Assembly (NCBI GenBank): GCA_964516515.1
Contig: CAZEYA010000053.1
Span: 1-20,550 of the forward strand
Direction of reading: 5' to 3'
From: JANNOG01 sp964516515
Lineage (GTDB): Bacteria; Actinomycetota; Actinomycetes; Actinomycetales; JBBAYJ01
DNA: 20,550 nt
Shown here: positions 14,853 to 20,550 of the stretch, one piece after another
How the letters are laid out: the number at the start of each line of letters is the position of its first letter
How positions within the stretch are numbered: the stretch's first letter is position 1
Program-made: the position numbers and the translations under genes
The notes under the pieces: model-generated
What the model was told of the DNA's origin: nothing
Databases searched by the model: none
What the model saw: the letters and a program-made list of their open reading frames with translations, nothing else

Positions 14853-15320
14853 GTGACCGGGCCAGCCGCGCTCGTCCTCCTCGACGACGTAGGCAAACGG
14901 ATCATCGAGGAGTTGCAAGCCGACGGTCGACGCTCGTACGCCAACGTCGCCAAACATGTCGGGCTGTCCGAGGCTGCCGTGCGCCAGCGGGTCCGGCGCA
15001 TGGTCGAGGTCGGGCTGTTGCAGATCGTCGCGGTCACCGACCCGCTGCAACTGGGCTTCAGCCGCCAGGCGATGCTCGCCGTGACCTGCGAGGGCGACGT
15101 CCGGCTCGTGGCCGACGAGTTGGCCATGCTGCCCGAGGTCTCCTATGTGGTCCACGTGGCCGGCGGTTTCGACCTGCTGGCCGAGGTGGTGTGCGAGGAC
15201 GACGATCACCTGCTCGATCTGCTCAACACGCGCGTGCGGCGATTGCCGGGCGTGCGCACCACCGAGACATTCGTCTACCTGAAGCTGCGCAAGCAGCGTT
15301 ATGACTGGGGAACCAGATGA
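14853..15320 (+). CDS. Lrp/AsnC-family regulator of the polyamine locus
   Basis: A 155-residue protein. The N-terminal winged helix-turn-helix (about 8-60: LDDVGKRIIEELQADGRRSYANVAKHVGLSEAAVRQRVRRMVEVGLL) is followed by a RAM ligand-binding domain (about 72-150: AMLAVTCEGDVRLVADELAMLPEVSYVVHVAGGFDLLAEVV). GTG at 14853 gives the family length; an in-frame TTG at 14796 would add 19 poorly conserved residues. It is divergent from the ALDH-pot operon and its stop overlaps the aminotransferase ATG by four bases. I infer that it senses an amino acid or polyamine intermediate and controls both operons. Confidence 0.88.
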   Translation: MTGPAALVLLDDVGKRIIEELQADGRRSYANVAKHVGLSEAAVRQRVRRMVEVGLLQIVAVTDPLQLGFSRQAMLAVTCEGDVRLVADELAMLPEVSYVVHVAGGFDLLAEVVCEDDDHLLDLLNTRVRRLPGVRTTETFVYLKLRKQRYDWGTR

Positions 15321-16750
15321 CCGACCACGCCACCACTCTCAGCAGCCCGCCCTCGGCCGACGCCCTCGGCACGACGCCGCGCGGCACCGGCCGCGCCCAG
15401 GCAGCCCGGGACCACCTCTGGATGCATTTCTCGCGGCACACCGCGCTGGCCGCAGGCGGCGAACCGCAGGTGATCGTGCGGGGCGAGGGCCACCACATCT
15501 TCGACGCACACGGCAGGCGTTACATCGACGGCCTCTCCGGGCTGTTCGTGGTCCAGGTCGGCCACGGGCGCCGCGCGCTGGCTGAGCGGGCGGCCCAGCA
15601 GGCGAGCGAGTTGGCCTTCTTCCCGCTGTGGTCCTACGCGCATCCGCAGGCGATCGACCTCGCGGAGCGACTGGCCCACCACGCGCCCGGCGACGTCAAC
15701 CACGTGTTCTTCACCACCGGCGGCGGCGAAGCCGTGGAGAGCGCGTGGAAGCTGGCCAAGCACTTCTTCAAGTTGACCGGCAAGCCCATGAAGACCAAGG
15801 TCATCTCGCGGTCCGTCGCCTATCACGGCACCCCGCAGGGCGCGCTGGCGATCACCGGCATACCCGAGATGAAGGCCATGTACGAACCGCTGGTGCCGGG
15901 GGCGTTCCGGGTGCCCAACACCAACATCTACCGGGCACCGACCGACGAACTGCGCAAGGACCCGAAGGCGTTCGGTCGCTGGGCCGCTGACCGCATCGCC
16001 GAGGCCATCGAGTTCGAGGGCCCCGACACCGTCGCGGCGGTGTTCCTGGAGCCGGTGCAGAACGCCGGCGGCTGTTTCCCGCCGCCGCCTGGCTACTTCG
16101 AGCGGGTCCGCGAGATCTGCGACGAGTACAACGTGCTGCTGGTCAGTGACGAGACGATCTGCGCCTTCGGCCGGATCGGCTCGATGTTCGCCTGCAACGA
16201 CTTCGACTACACCCCGGACATCATCACCACCGCCAAGGGCATGACGTCGGGCTACTCCCCGATCGGGGCGATGCTGGCCTCGGACCGGCTGTTCGAGCCG
16301 TTCACCAAGGGCACCGAGATGTTCGCCCACGGGTACACCTTCGGCGGGCACCCCGTCTCGGCCGCTGTCGCGATGGCCAACCTCGACATCTTCGAGGCAG
16401 AGGGCCTCAACGACCGCGTCAAGGAGAACGCGCCCGCGTTCCGGCGGACGCTGGAGAAGCTGCTCGACATCCCGATCGTCGGCGACGTCCGCGGCGAGGG
16501 GTACTTCTACGGCATCGAGCTGGTCAAGGACCGCGACACCCGGGAGACGTTCAACGAGGACGAGTCCGAGCGGCTGCTGCGCGGTTTCCTGTCCCAGGCG
16601 CTGTTCGAGGCCGGGTTGTACTGCCGCGCCGACGACCGTGGCGACCCCGTGGTGCAGTTGGCGCCGCCCCTGACGATCGGGCAGGCGGAGTTCGACGAGA
16701 TCGAGCAGATCCTGCGCGGCGTCCTGACGGAGGCGTCGAACCGGTTGTGA
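15317..16750 (+). CDS. Putrescine/omega-amino acid:pyruvate-type aminotransferase
   Basis: A 477-residue class-III PLP aminotransferase. Landmarks are LWMHFSRH (34-41), the active-site loop LSGLFVVQVGHGR, FFTTGGGEAVESAWKLAK (131-148), His170 in AYHGTPQGA, FLEPVQNAGG (243-252), VSDETICAFGRIG with Asp278, TTAKGMTSGYSPIGAM with the PLP lysine at 307, and FAHGYTFGGHPVS. These are typical of the omega-aminotransferases acting on putrescine, beta-alanine or similar amines with pyruvate (SpuC-like). In this operon putrescine to 4-aminobutanal is the best fit, feeding the divergent dehydrogenase. The ATG overlaps the regulator's stop (ATGA), and its own stop overlaps the next GTG by four bases. Beta-alanine or another omega-amine cannot be excluded. 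Confidence 0.85.
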   Translation: MTDHATTLSSPPSADALGTTPRGTGRAQAARDHLWMHFSRHTALAAGGEPQVIVRGEGHHIFDAHGRRYIDGLSGLFVVQVGHGRRALAERAAQQASELAFFPLWSYAHPQAIDLAERLAHHAPGDVNHVFFTTGGGEAVESAWKLAKHFFKLTGKPMKTKVISRSVAYHGTPQGALAITGIPEMKAMYEPLVPGAFRVPNTNIYRAPTDELRKDPKAFGRWAADRIAEAIEFEGPDTVAAVFLEPVQNAGGCFPPPPGYFERVREICDEYNVLLVSDETICAFGRIGSMFACNDFDYTPDIITTAKGMTSGYSPIGAMLASDRLFEPFTKGTEMFAHGYTFGGHPVSAAVAMANLDIFEAEGLNDRVKENAPAFRRTLEKLLDIPIVGDVRGEGYFYGIELVKDRDTRETFNEDESERLLRGFLSQALFEAGLYCRADDRGDPVVQLAPPLTIGQAEFDEIEQILRGVLTEASNRL

Positions 16751-18135
16751 GCGACCAGCCGTACCGTCGGCTCTCGCTGTGGCACGAACAGGTCGCCGCA
16801 GCCGGGGACGACCTCGCCCCGCGCCCGTCGCTGGCCGGTGACACCGACGCCGACGTGGCCATCGTCGGCGCCGGCTTCACCGGCTTGTGGACCGCCTACT
16901 ACCTGCTGCAGGCGCAGCCGGACCTCCGGGTACTGGTCGTCGAGGCCGAGATCGCCGGCTTCGGTGCCAGCGGCCGCAACGGCGGCTGGTGCTCGGCACT
17001 GTTCCCGCAGGGCACCGCGTCGATGGCTGCGGCGTGCGGTCGCGACCGGGCGCTGGCGGTGCGCCGGGTGATGAACGACACCGTCAACGAGGTGGGCCGG
17101 GTCTGCGCCGCGGAGGGCATCGAGTGCGACTTCCTCAAGGGCGGCACGATCAGCTTGGCGCGCACCCCGGCGCAGGTCGCGCGGGCCCGGGCGGACGCGA
17201 CCCGCGACGAGGAGTTCGACGGGGTGGACGGCGTCACGTTCCTCGACGCCGACGCATCGTGGGCCCGGCTGGCCGCCGCCCGGGTCCTCGGCGCCACCGT
17301 CACCCCGCACTGTGCCCGGATCCATCCCGCCAAGCTGGTCCGCGGTCTGGCCCGGGCAGTCGAGCGGCTGGGCGGGACGATCGTCGAGGGCACCCGCGCC
17401 ACCGAGGTGGCGCCGGGCCTGGTTCGCACCGAGCACGGCACGGTGCGGGCGGCGACGGTGGTGCGCGCCACGGAGGCGTGGACGTCCAAGCTGCCCGGTC
17501 ACGGCCGCAGCGTGGTCCCGGTCTACTCCTTGATGATCGCCACGGCGCCGCTGCCGGCGGGCACCTGGTCGACGATCGGCCTGGCCAGCGGCGAGACGTT
17601 CACCGAGCACCGCAACCTCGTCATCTACGGCCAGCGCAGCGCCGACGACCGGCTGGTCTTCGGTGGCCGCGGGGCGCCCTACCACTTCGGCTCCGGCATC
17701 GACACGGACCACGACACCGACCCACGGGTCTTCACGGCGTTGCGGGACACGCTGGTGGACCTGCTACCGCAGGCCGGGGACGCCGCGATCACCCATGCCT
17801 GGGGCGGCCCACTGGGCATCACCCGGGACTGGCACGCGAGCGTCGGTCTGGACCCGAGCACGGGCCTGGCCTGGGCGGGCGGCTACGTCGGCGACGGCGT
17901 CGGCACCAGCAACCTGGCCGGGCGGACCCTGGCCGACCTGATCCTCGGCGTCGACAGCGAGCTGGTCCGGTTGCCGTGGGTCAACCACATCTCGCCCAAG
18001 TGGGAGCCGGAGCCGCTGCGGTGGCTCGGCGTCAACGCGGGGCTGCGGGTGGCTCAACTGGCCGACGCCGAGGAGCGGGTGCTGCGGCGGCCCGGCGCGT
18101 TCGCCGCCGTGCTGGACCGGTTGACCGGTCATTAG
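16747..18135 (+). CDS. FAD-dependent amine oxidoreductase (DAO superfamily, PuuB-like)
   Basis: A 462-residue flavoprotein. The ADP-binding fold is VAIVGAGFTGLWTAYYLL (GAGFTG 41-46, Glu66 at the end of the second strand), followed by the FAD-contact block GFGASGRNGGW (71-81). This block is characteristic of PuuB/OrdL-type amine oxidoreductases. The C-terminal WAGGYVGDGVGTSNLAGRTLADLI is the second FAD motif. Family members oxidise primary or secondary amines, such as gamma-glutamylputrescine or sarcosine. No glutamylputrescine synthetase (PuuA) is visible, so the classical Puu route is not supported. An unmodified polyamine, an N-alkylated intermediate or a secondary amine made by the saccharopine-dehydrogenase-like protein are options. 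The GTG start overlaps the upstream stop (GTGA), so translation is coupled. Confidence 0.82.
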   Translation: MSDQPYRRLSLWHEQVAAAGDDLAPRPSLAGDTDADVAIVGAGFTGLWTAYYLLQAQPDLRVLVVEAEIAGFGASGRNGGWCSALFPQGTASMAAACGRDRALAVRRVMNDTVNEVGRVCAAEGIECDFLKGGTISLARTPAQVARARADATRDEEFDGVDGVTFLDADASWARLAAARVLGATVTPHCARIHPAKLVRGLARAVERLGGTIVEGTRATEVAPGLVRTEHGTVRAATVVRATEAWTSKLPGHGRSVVPVYSLMIATAPLPAGTWSTIGLASGETFTEHRNLVIYGQRSADDRLVFGGRGAPYHFGSGIDTDHDTDPRVFTALRDTLVDLLPQAGDAAITHAWGGPLGITRDWHASVGLDPSTGLAWAGGYVGDGVGTSNLAGRTLADLILGVDSELVRLPWVNHISPKWEPEPLRWLGVNAGLRVAQLADAEERVLRRPGAFAAVLDRLTGH

Positions 18136-18140
18136 CTCCT

Positions 18141-18162
18141 GAGCAGTGTCTCGAAGCTGCTC
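18141..18162 (+). terminator. Hairpin after the FAD oxidoreductase
   Basis: GAGCAG (18141-18146) pairs with CTGCTC (18157-18162) around a ten-base loop, with a possible extra G-T pair. It begins six bases after the stop and lies between convergent genes. No T-tract is visible. A smaller CGCC/GGCG hairpin at 18185-18198 may serve the opposite strand. Confidence 0.35.
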
Positions 18163-18202
18163 CGACCGTTGATCCGATACACATCGCCCTTTGTGGCGGC
18201 AC

Positions 18203-18685
18203 CTATCCCTCAACCGCGGCCGCCAGCCGGGCTCGCCAGATGAGTGGGAGCACTAACCACATCACCAGCAGCAGACCGCCCACGACGGCGGCCAGCACCA
18301 CCGCGAACAGCCGCGACAGCACCAGGTCGAGCACCAGCAGCATCGCGCACGCCACCGCCACTCCCAACGCCCCCAGGCCCGCCTGAGCCAGCCGGCTCGC
18401 CGCGATGACGACCGTCTCCTTGACCTGACGGCGGAACATGAGCCGGTGCCAGGCCACCGGAGCCACCAGCAGGGCGATCGCTGCCACCAGGACCAGCAGA
18501 GTCGCCACCAGAACGCCGCGCTGGAACCCGTCGAGTGATCCGTACCGGGCCTGCAGCGGCACGGTCAGCAGGAACGCGAAGAGGATCTGCACCCCCGCCT
18601 GCATCACCCGAAGCTCCTGCAGCAGTTCCGCGAAGTTGCGGTCCGCCCGCTCCAGCTCGGTCTCGTCGCGTCCGTCGTCGATCAT
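18203..18685 (-). CDS. DUF6328-type four-helix membrane protein
   Basis: A 160-residue protein. An acidic, soluble N-terminus with NFAELLQELRVMQAGVQILFAFLL is followed by four hydrophobic segments: about 33-47, 58-78, 97-120 and 128-150. NFAELLQELRV.Q.GVQILFAFLLT is the hallmark of the actinobacterial DUF6328 family, which has no known function. ATG at 18685 has GGAG eight bases upstream. It starts 25 bases after the ribokinase-like gene and is probably read from the same transcript, although a functional tie is not apparent. Confidence 0.78.
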   Translation of the reverse strand: MIDDGRDETELERADRNFAELLQELRVMQAGVQILFAFLLTVPLQARYGSLDGFQRGVLVATLLVLVAAIALLVAPVAWHRLMFRRQVKETVVIAASRLAQAGLGALGVAVACAMLLVLDLVLSRLFAVVLAAVVGGLLLVMWLVLPLIWRARLAAAVEG

Positions 18686-18710
18686 GTCTCACACTCCAGT
18701 TGCGGCCGGA

Positions 18711-19637
18711 TCACCGGGGCCAGCGGCTCAGCACACCCATCACATGCTCACGCGTGGGCATCGCATCGGCTGCGCCCGCTCGGGTCACCGCAAGTGAGCC
18801 CGCAACAGCGCTCCAGCGGACCGCCTGCGCCAGGTCCCCGCCCTCGGCCAGCACCGCGGCGAGGGCGCCGTTGACGGCGTCGCCGGCGCCGACCGTGTCG
18901 ACGACATCGACGACCGACGCGGGTTGCCAGCGGAGCGTGTCGCCCAGCGCCCAGCAGATCCCCCGCTCCCCCAGCTTGATGACGACCCCCCCGGCGCCGC
19001 GCCCGCTCAGGGTGCGGGCCGCGCGCTCGGCCGCCTCCCGCGTCGCCAGGTCATGGCCCACCAGCGCCGCGGCTTCGGTCTCGTTCGGGGTGAGGACGAC
19101 GTGTGGGGCGTAGAGACCGGCGGGCAGCCCGTCGCCGGGTGCGGGCGCCGGATCGAGAATCACCCGCGCCCCCCTCGTCCGCGCCAGGTCGGCCGCGGCC
19201 ACCACCGCTGCCATCCGCAGTTCCAGTTGCAGCAGCAGGACATCGCCGGCGCGAAGCTCCTGGGCCAACCTGGCGACATCAGCGTCACCAACGGCCCAGT
19301 TGGCGCCCGAGACCACGACGATGCGGTTCTGGCCGTCCGCATCGATGACCACCACGGCCACCCCGGTCGCCAACGCCGGGTCCACGGCGACCCCGGTGAC
19401 GTCGACTCCCACAGCGGCCAGGCCGTCGCGCAGCATCGCGCCGTACGGGTCGCCGCCAACCCGGCCGACGAAGGCCGTGGCCGCCCCCAGCCGTGCCGCG
19501 GCGACCGCTTGATTCACACCCTTGCCGCCCAGCGCGACCGCGAACGAGGTACCGAACACCGTCTCACCCGGTGCCGGGAAATCCCCGACGCCGACGACCA
19601 GGTCCGCGTTGGCACTGCCGAAGACCACTACGCCCAC
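18711..19637 (-). CDS. Ribokinase-like PfkB sugar kinase
   Basis: A 308-residue PfkB-family kinase, the normal ribokinase length. It probably phosphorylates D-ribose or a related sugar or nucleoside at the expense of ATP. Motifs are the N-terminal GSANADLVVGVGDFPAPGET, substrate-binding GGKGVNQAVAAARLGA (37-52), TPNETEAAALVG (183-194) and the anion-hole/catalytic block DTVGAGDAVNGALA (247-260, base Asp253). GTG at 19637 is chosen because it begins directly before the first beta strand and has TATCGT six bases upstream. There are no ribose transporter or rbs genes in the window, so the substrate is not settled and a gene symbol is withheld. Confidence 0.85.
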   Translation of the reverse strand: MGVVVFGSANADLVVGVGDFPAPGETVFGTSFAVALGGKGVNQAVAAARLGAATAFVGRVGGDPYGAMLRDGLAAVGVDVTGVAVDPALATGVAVVVIDADGQNRIVVVSGANWAVGDADVARLAQELRAGDVLLLQLELRMAAVVAAADLARTRGARVILDPAPAPGDGLPAGLYAPHVVLTPNETEAAALVGHDLATREAAERAARTLSGRGAGGVVIKLGERGICWALGDTLRWQPASVVDVVDTVGAGDAVNGALAAVLAEGGDLAQAVRWSAVAGSLAVTRAGAADAMPTREHVMGVLSRWPR

Positions 19638-19643
19638 GTGGCG

Positions 19644-19649
19644 ACGATA
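19644..19649 (-). promoter_or_regulatory. Putative leaderless -10 of the ribokinase-like gene
   Basis: On the minus strand TATCGT ends exactly six bases before the GTG at 19637. It lies just after the hairpin that would end the upstream lrp transcript, so the kinase probably has its own promoter. Confidence 0.45.
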
Positions 19650-19651
19650 GG

Positions 19652-19667
19652 CGCCTGTCGTCAGGCG
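19652..19667 (-). terminator. Hairpin overlapping the lrp stop codon
   Basis: CGCCTG (19652-19657) and CAGGCG (19662-19667) form a perfect 6-bp stem with a four-base loop. The TGA stop of the lrp gene (19661-19663) lies at the loop/stem junction. No T-tract is visible. Confidence 0.45.
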
Positions 19668-20128
19668 TCAGAGTCCTGATTGCGGCGGGTGTTGAGCACC
19701 ATCAGGGTCTTGGTCCCGGTGACGTGCCCCGTGCCGCGCAGCCGGTCGATGACGCGCTTGAGATCAGCGACGTTTCGGACCCGGATCCACGCCAGCGCAT
19801 CCGGATCCCCCGCGACGGTAAAGACTGCTTCCACCTCCGGGATGCCGATGCCGATCTCGGAGATGGTGTCCACCCGGGCATCTCCGGAGATCCGCAGTTC
19901 GGTGAACGCCTCCAGCGGGCGCCCGAGCTTCGCGTGGTCGACCACGGTGGTGTACCCGAGGATCACGCCCGAGGCCTCCAACCGGTCGACCCGGCGCTTG
20001 ACCGCCGGCGCCGACAGGCCGACCACGGCGCCGATGTCACCGTAGGTCCGCCGGGCGTTCTGGCGAAGCAACCGGAGAATGGCGGAGTCCACAGCGTCGG
20101 TGCCAGGGGCGCCAGCCTCGTCATCCAC
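19661..20128 (-). CDS. Lrp/AsnC-family regulator divergent from pyruvate dehydrogenase E1
   Basis: A 155-residue regulator. It has a helix-turn-helix (about 12-58: VDSAILRLLRQNARRTYGDIGAVVGLSAPAVKRRVDRLEASGVI) and a RAM domain (about 72-148: LEAFTELRISGDARVDTISEIGIGIPEVEAVFTVAGDPDALAWIRV). The GTG at 20128 is the only start consistent with the family length, and TAACAT lies six bases upstream of it. A 21-bp palindrome covers both the hexamer and the start codon, which suggests tight autoregulation. The divergent E1 gene is a likely target. It is only distantly similar to the regulator at 14853 and is probably not a recent duplicate. Confidence 0.88.
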   Translation of the reverse strand: MDDEAGAPGTDAVDSAILRLLRQNARRTYGDIGAVVGLSAPAVKRRVDRLEASGVILGYTTVVDHAKLGRPLEAFTELRISGDARVDTISEIGIGIPEVEAVFTVAGDPDALAWIRVRNVADLKRVIDRLRGTGHVTGTKTLMVLNTRRNQDSDA

Positions 20129-20145
20129 GCAATAATGTTACGTGG
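20125..20145. promoter_or_regulatory. 21-bp palindrome over the lrp start codon and -10 (candidate operator)
   Basis: The left arm CCACG-C-AA (20125-20132) and the right arm TT-A-CGTGG (20138-20145) are inverted repeats: CCACG/CGTGG and AA/TT match, and the C/A position between them does not. The centre is A/T-rich (20133-20137), unlike the surrounding DNA. It covers the GTG of lrp (20126-20128) and its putative -10 hexamer (20135-20140). An A/T-rich-centred dyad of this size is typical of Lrp-type sites. Confidence 0.55.
20135..20140 (-). promoter_or_regulatory. Putative leaderless -10 of the lrp gene at 20128
   Basis: TAACAT on the minus strand, exactly six bases before the GTG at 20128. 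It lies inside the palindrome, so bound regulator would block RNA polymerase. No good -35 is visible. Confidence 0.5.
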
Positions 20146-20200
20146 AACAGCCTGCCGAGCGGTATTCGTTGTCCAAGACCGGGTCTGGAAGCGTGAAAGC

Positions 20201-20229
20201 TTGTGCGGGTTCCGCGTTGTCGCTGTAAT
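20201..20229 (+). promoter_or_regulatory. Putative leaderless promoter of the pyruvate dehydrogenase E1 gene
   Basis: TTGTGC (20201-20206) and TGTAAT (20224-20229) are separated by 17 bases. The second matches five of six positions of the TATAAT consensus and ends six bases before the GTG at 20236. It is the best-formed promoter in the window and supports that start. Confidence 0.55.
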
Positions 20230-20235
20230 GGGCCG

Positions 20236-20550
20236 GTGCAGGCGCCCGTAGCCCCCTTTGCCGACGCGATGGTGCTGCGGCGGATCCAGGACCGCGTGCT
20301 GTGGCTGGCCACCAGCATGATCCACCACGCCAACCACGTCCGGCCGGCCAGATCCGCGATCAAGGTCGGCGGCCATCAGGCGTCCTCGGCCTCGATGGCC
20401 GGCATCATGACCGCCCTGTACTTCGCGCACCTGCAGCCCGACGACCGGGTCTCGGTGAAGCCGCACGCGGCACCCGTGCTGCACGCCATCAACTACCTGT
20501 TGGGCCGGCTCGACCGTCGCTACCTCACGCAGCTGCGAGCGTTCCACGGC
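20236..20550 (+). CDS. Transketolase-like pyruvate dehydrogenase E1 (5' part)
   Basis: The first 105 residues of a gene that continues beyond the window. RIQDRVLWLATSMIHHAN, SAIKVGGHQASSASMAGIMTALYFAHLQPDDRVSVKPHAAPVLHAINYLLG and LDRRYLTQLRAFHG match the N-terminus of the thiamine-diphosphate enzymes annotated in actinobacteria as transketolase-like, TK-C-containing proteins or pyruvate dehydrogenase E1. His54 in VGGHQ is placed like the substrate/ThDP-contacting His of E1 and transketolases. Whether it acts on pyruvate, another 2-oxo acid or a ketose cannot be decided from this part. GTG at 20236 is preceded by a promoter-like TGTAAT; an in-frame GTG at 20203 is less likely. The divergent Lrp gene probably controls it. 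Confidence 0.8.
   Translation, partial: MQAPVAPFADAMVLRRIQDRVLWLATSMIHHANHVRPARSAIKVGGHQASSASMAGIMTALYFAHLQPDDRVSVKPHAAPVLHAINYLLGRLDRRYLTQLRAFHG

Noticed and set aside
13003..14856. 617-residue open frame on the plus strand
   Set aside because: It is antisense to aldehyde dehydrogenase and potD, whose active-site motifs and tight operon spacing are clear. Its composition is Arg/His/Val-rich with no recognisable domain.
14796..15320. TTG start at 14796 for the Lrp regulator
   Set aside because: It adds 19 residues with no family similarity and would place the start upstream of the promoter-like hexamers at 14818-14846.
16507..17712. 401-residue open frame on the minus strand
   Set aside because: Antisense to the aminotransferase and FAD oxidoreductase and without recognisable motifs.
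1..20550. CRISPR array, tRNA/rRNA, insertion sequence, prophage or riboswitch
   Set aside because: I found no regularly spaced repeats, no cloverleaf-like sequence, no transposase or integrase motif and no leader long enough for a known riboswitch.

Overview
The window is a gene-dense, very G+C-rich stretch with strong G/C bias at third codon positions, frequent GTG starts and leaderless-looking promoters. This fits a high-GC actinobacterium. A class E/F-type sortase, a CHRD surface protein, DUF4190 and DUF6328 membrane proteins and a transketolase-like pyruvate dehydrogenase E1 agree with that. I cannot fix the genus from sequence alone. No stretch over 300 bases lacks a gene; the longest gap is the divergent intergenic region 14701-14852. 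I saw no tRNA, rRNA, insertion sequence, prophage gene or CRISPR array.

Layout. 1-1932 (+) is the 3' part of a secreted six-hairpin-glycosidase-like protein. 2019-4755 (+) is a two-gene unit of 4-aminobutyrate aminotransferase (gabT) and a glutamate-1-semialdehyde-aminomutase-like class-III aminotransferase. 4806-5324 (+) is a DUF4190 membrane protein. It converges on a minus-strand pair at 5346-6640: a CHRD-domain cell-surface protein and a small sortase. 6760-14700 (-) is one tightly packed operon of seven genes, in transcription order: 4-aminobutyraldehyde dehydrogenase, potD, potA, potB, potC, agmatinase/ureohydrolase and a saccharopine-dehydrogenase-like oxidoreductase. 14853-18135 (+) is the divergent operon: an Lrp/AsnC regulator, a putrescine-type aminotransferase and an FAD-dependent amine oxidoreductase, joined by 4-bp stop/start overlaps. 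18203-19637 (-) is a ribokinase-like sugar kinase followed by a DUF6328 membrane protein. 19661-20128 (-) is a second Lrp/AsnC regulator, divergent from a transketolase-like pyruvate dehydrogenase E1 that runs off the right edge.

Function. About two thirds of the window reads as a polyamine/GABA utilisation locus. PotABCD would import putrescine or spermidine, and the ureohydrolase would release putrescine from agmatine or GABA from 4-guanidinobutyrate. The aminotransferase at 15317 (and possibly the FAD enzyme) would deaminate putrescine to 4-aminobutanal. The aldehyde dehydrogenase would make GABA, and GabT would send it to succinate semialdehyde. No obvious succinate-semialdehyde dehydrogenase lies in the window. 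Three enzymes have no clear slot in that pathway and are the most promising new biology: the saccharopine-dehydrogenase-like protein, the GSAM-like aminotransferase and the FAD oxidoreductase.

Regulation. Six promoter-proximal genes show a -10-like hexamer exactly six bases before the start codon, which predicts leaderless mRNAs. Both Lrp genes are next to inverted repeats that could be operators; the clearest is a 21-bp palindrome covering the -10 and start codon of the lrp gene at 20128. Several transcription units end in hairpins without a T-tract that enclose the stop codon.
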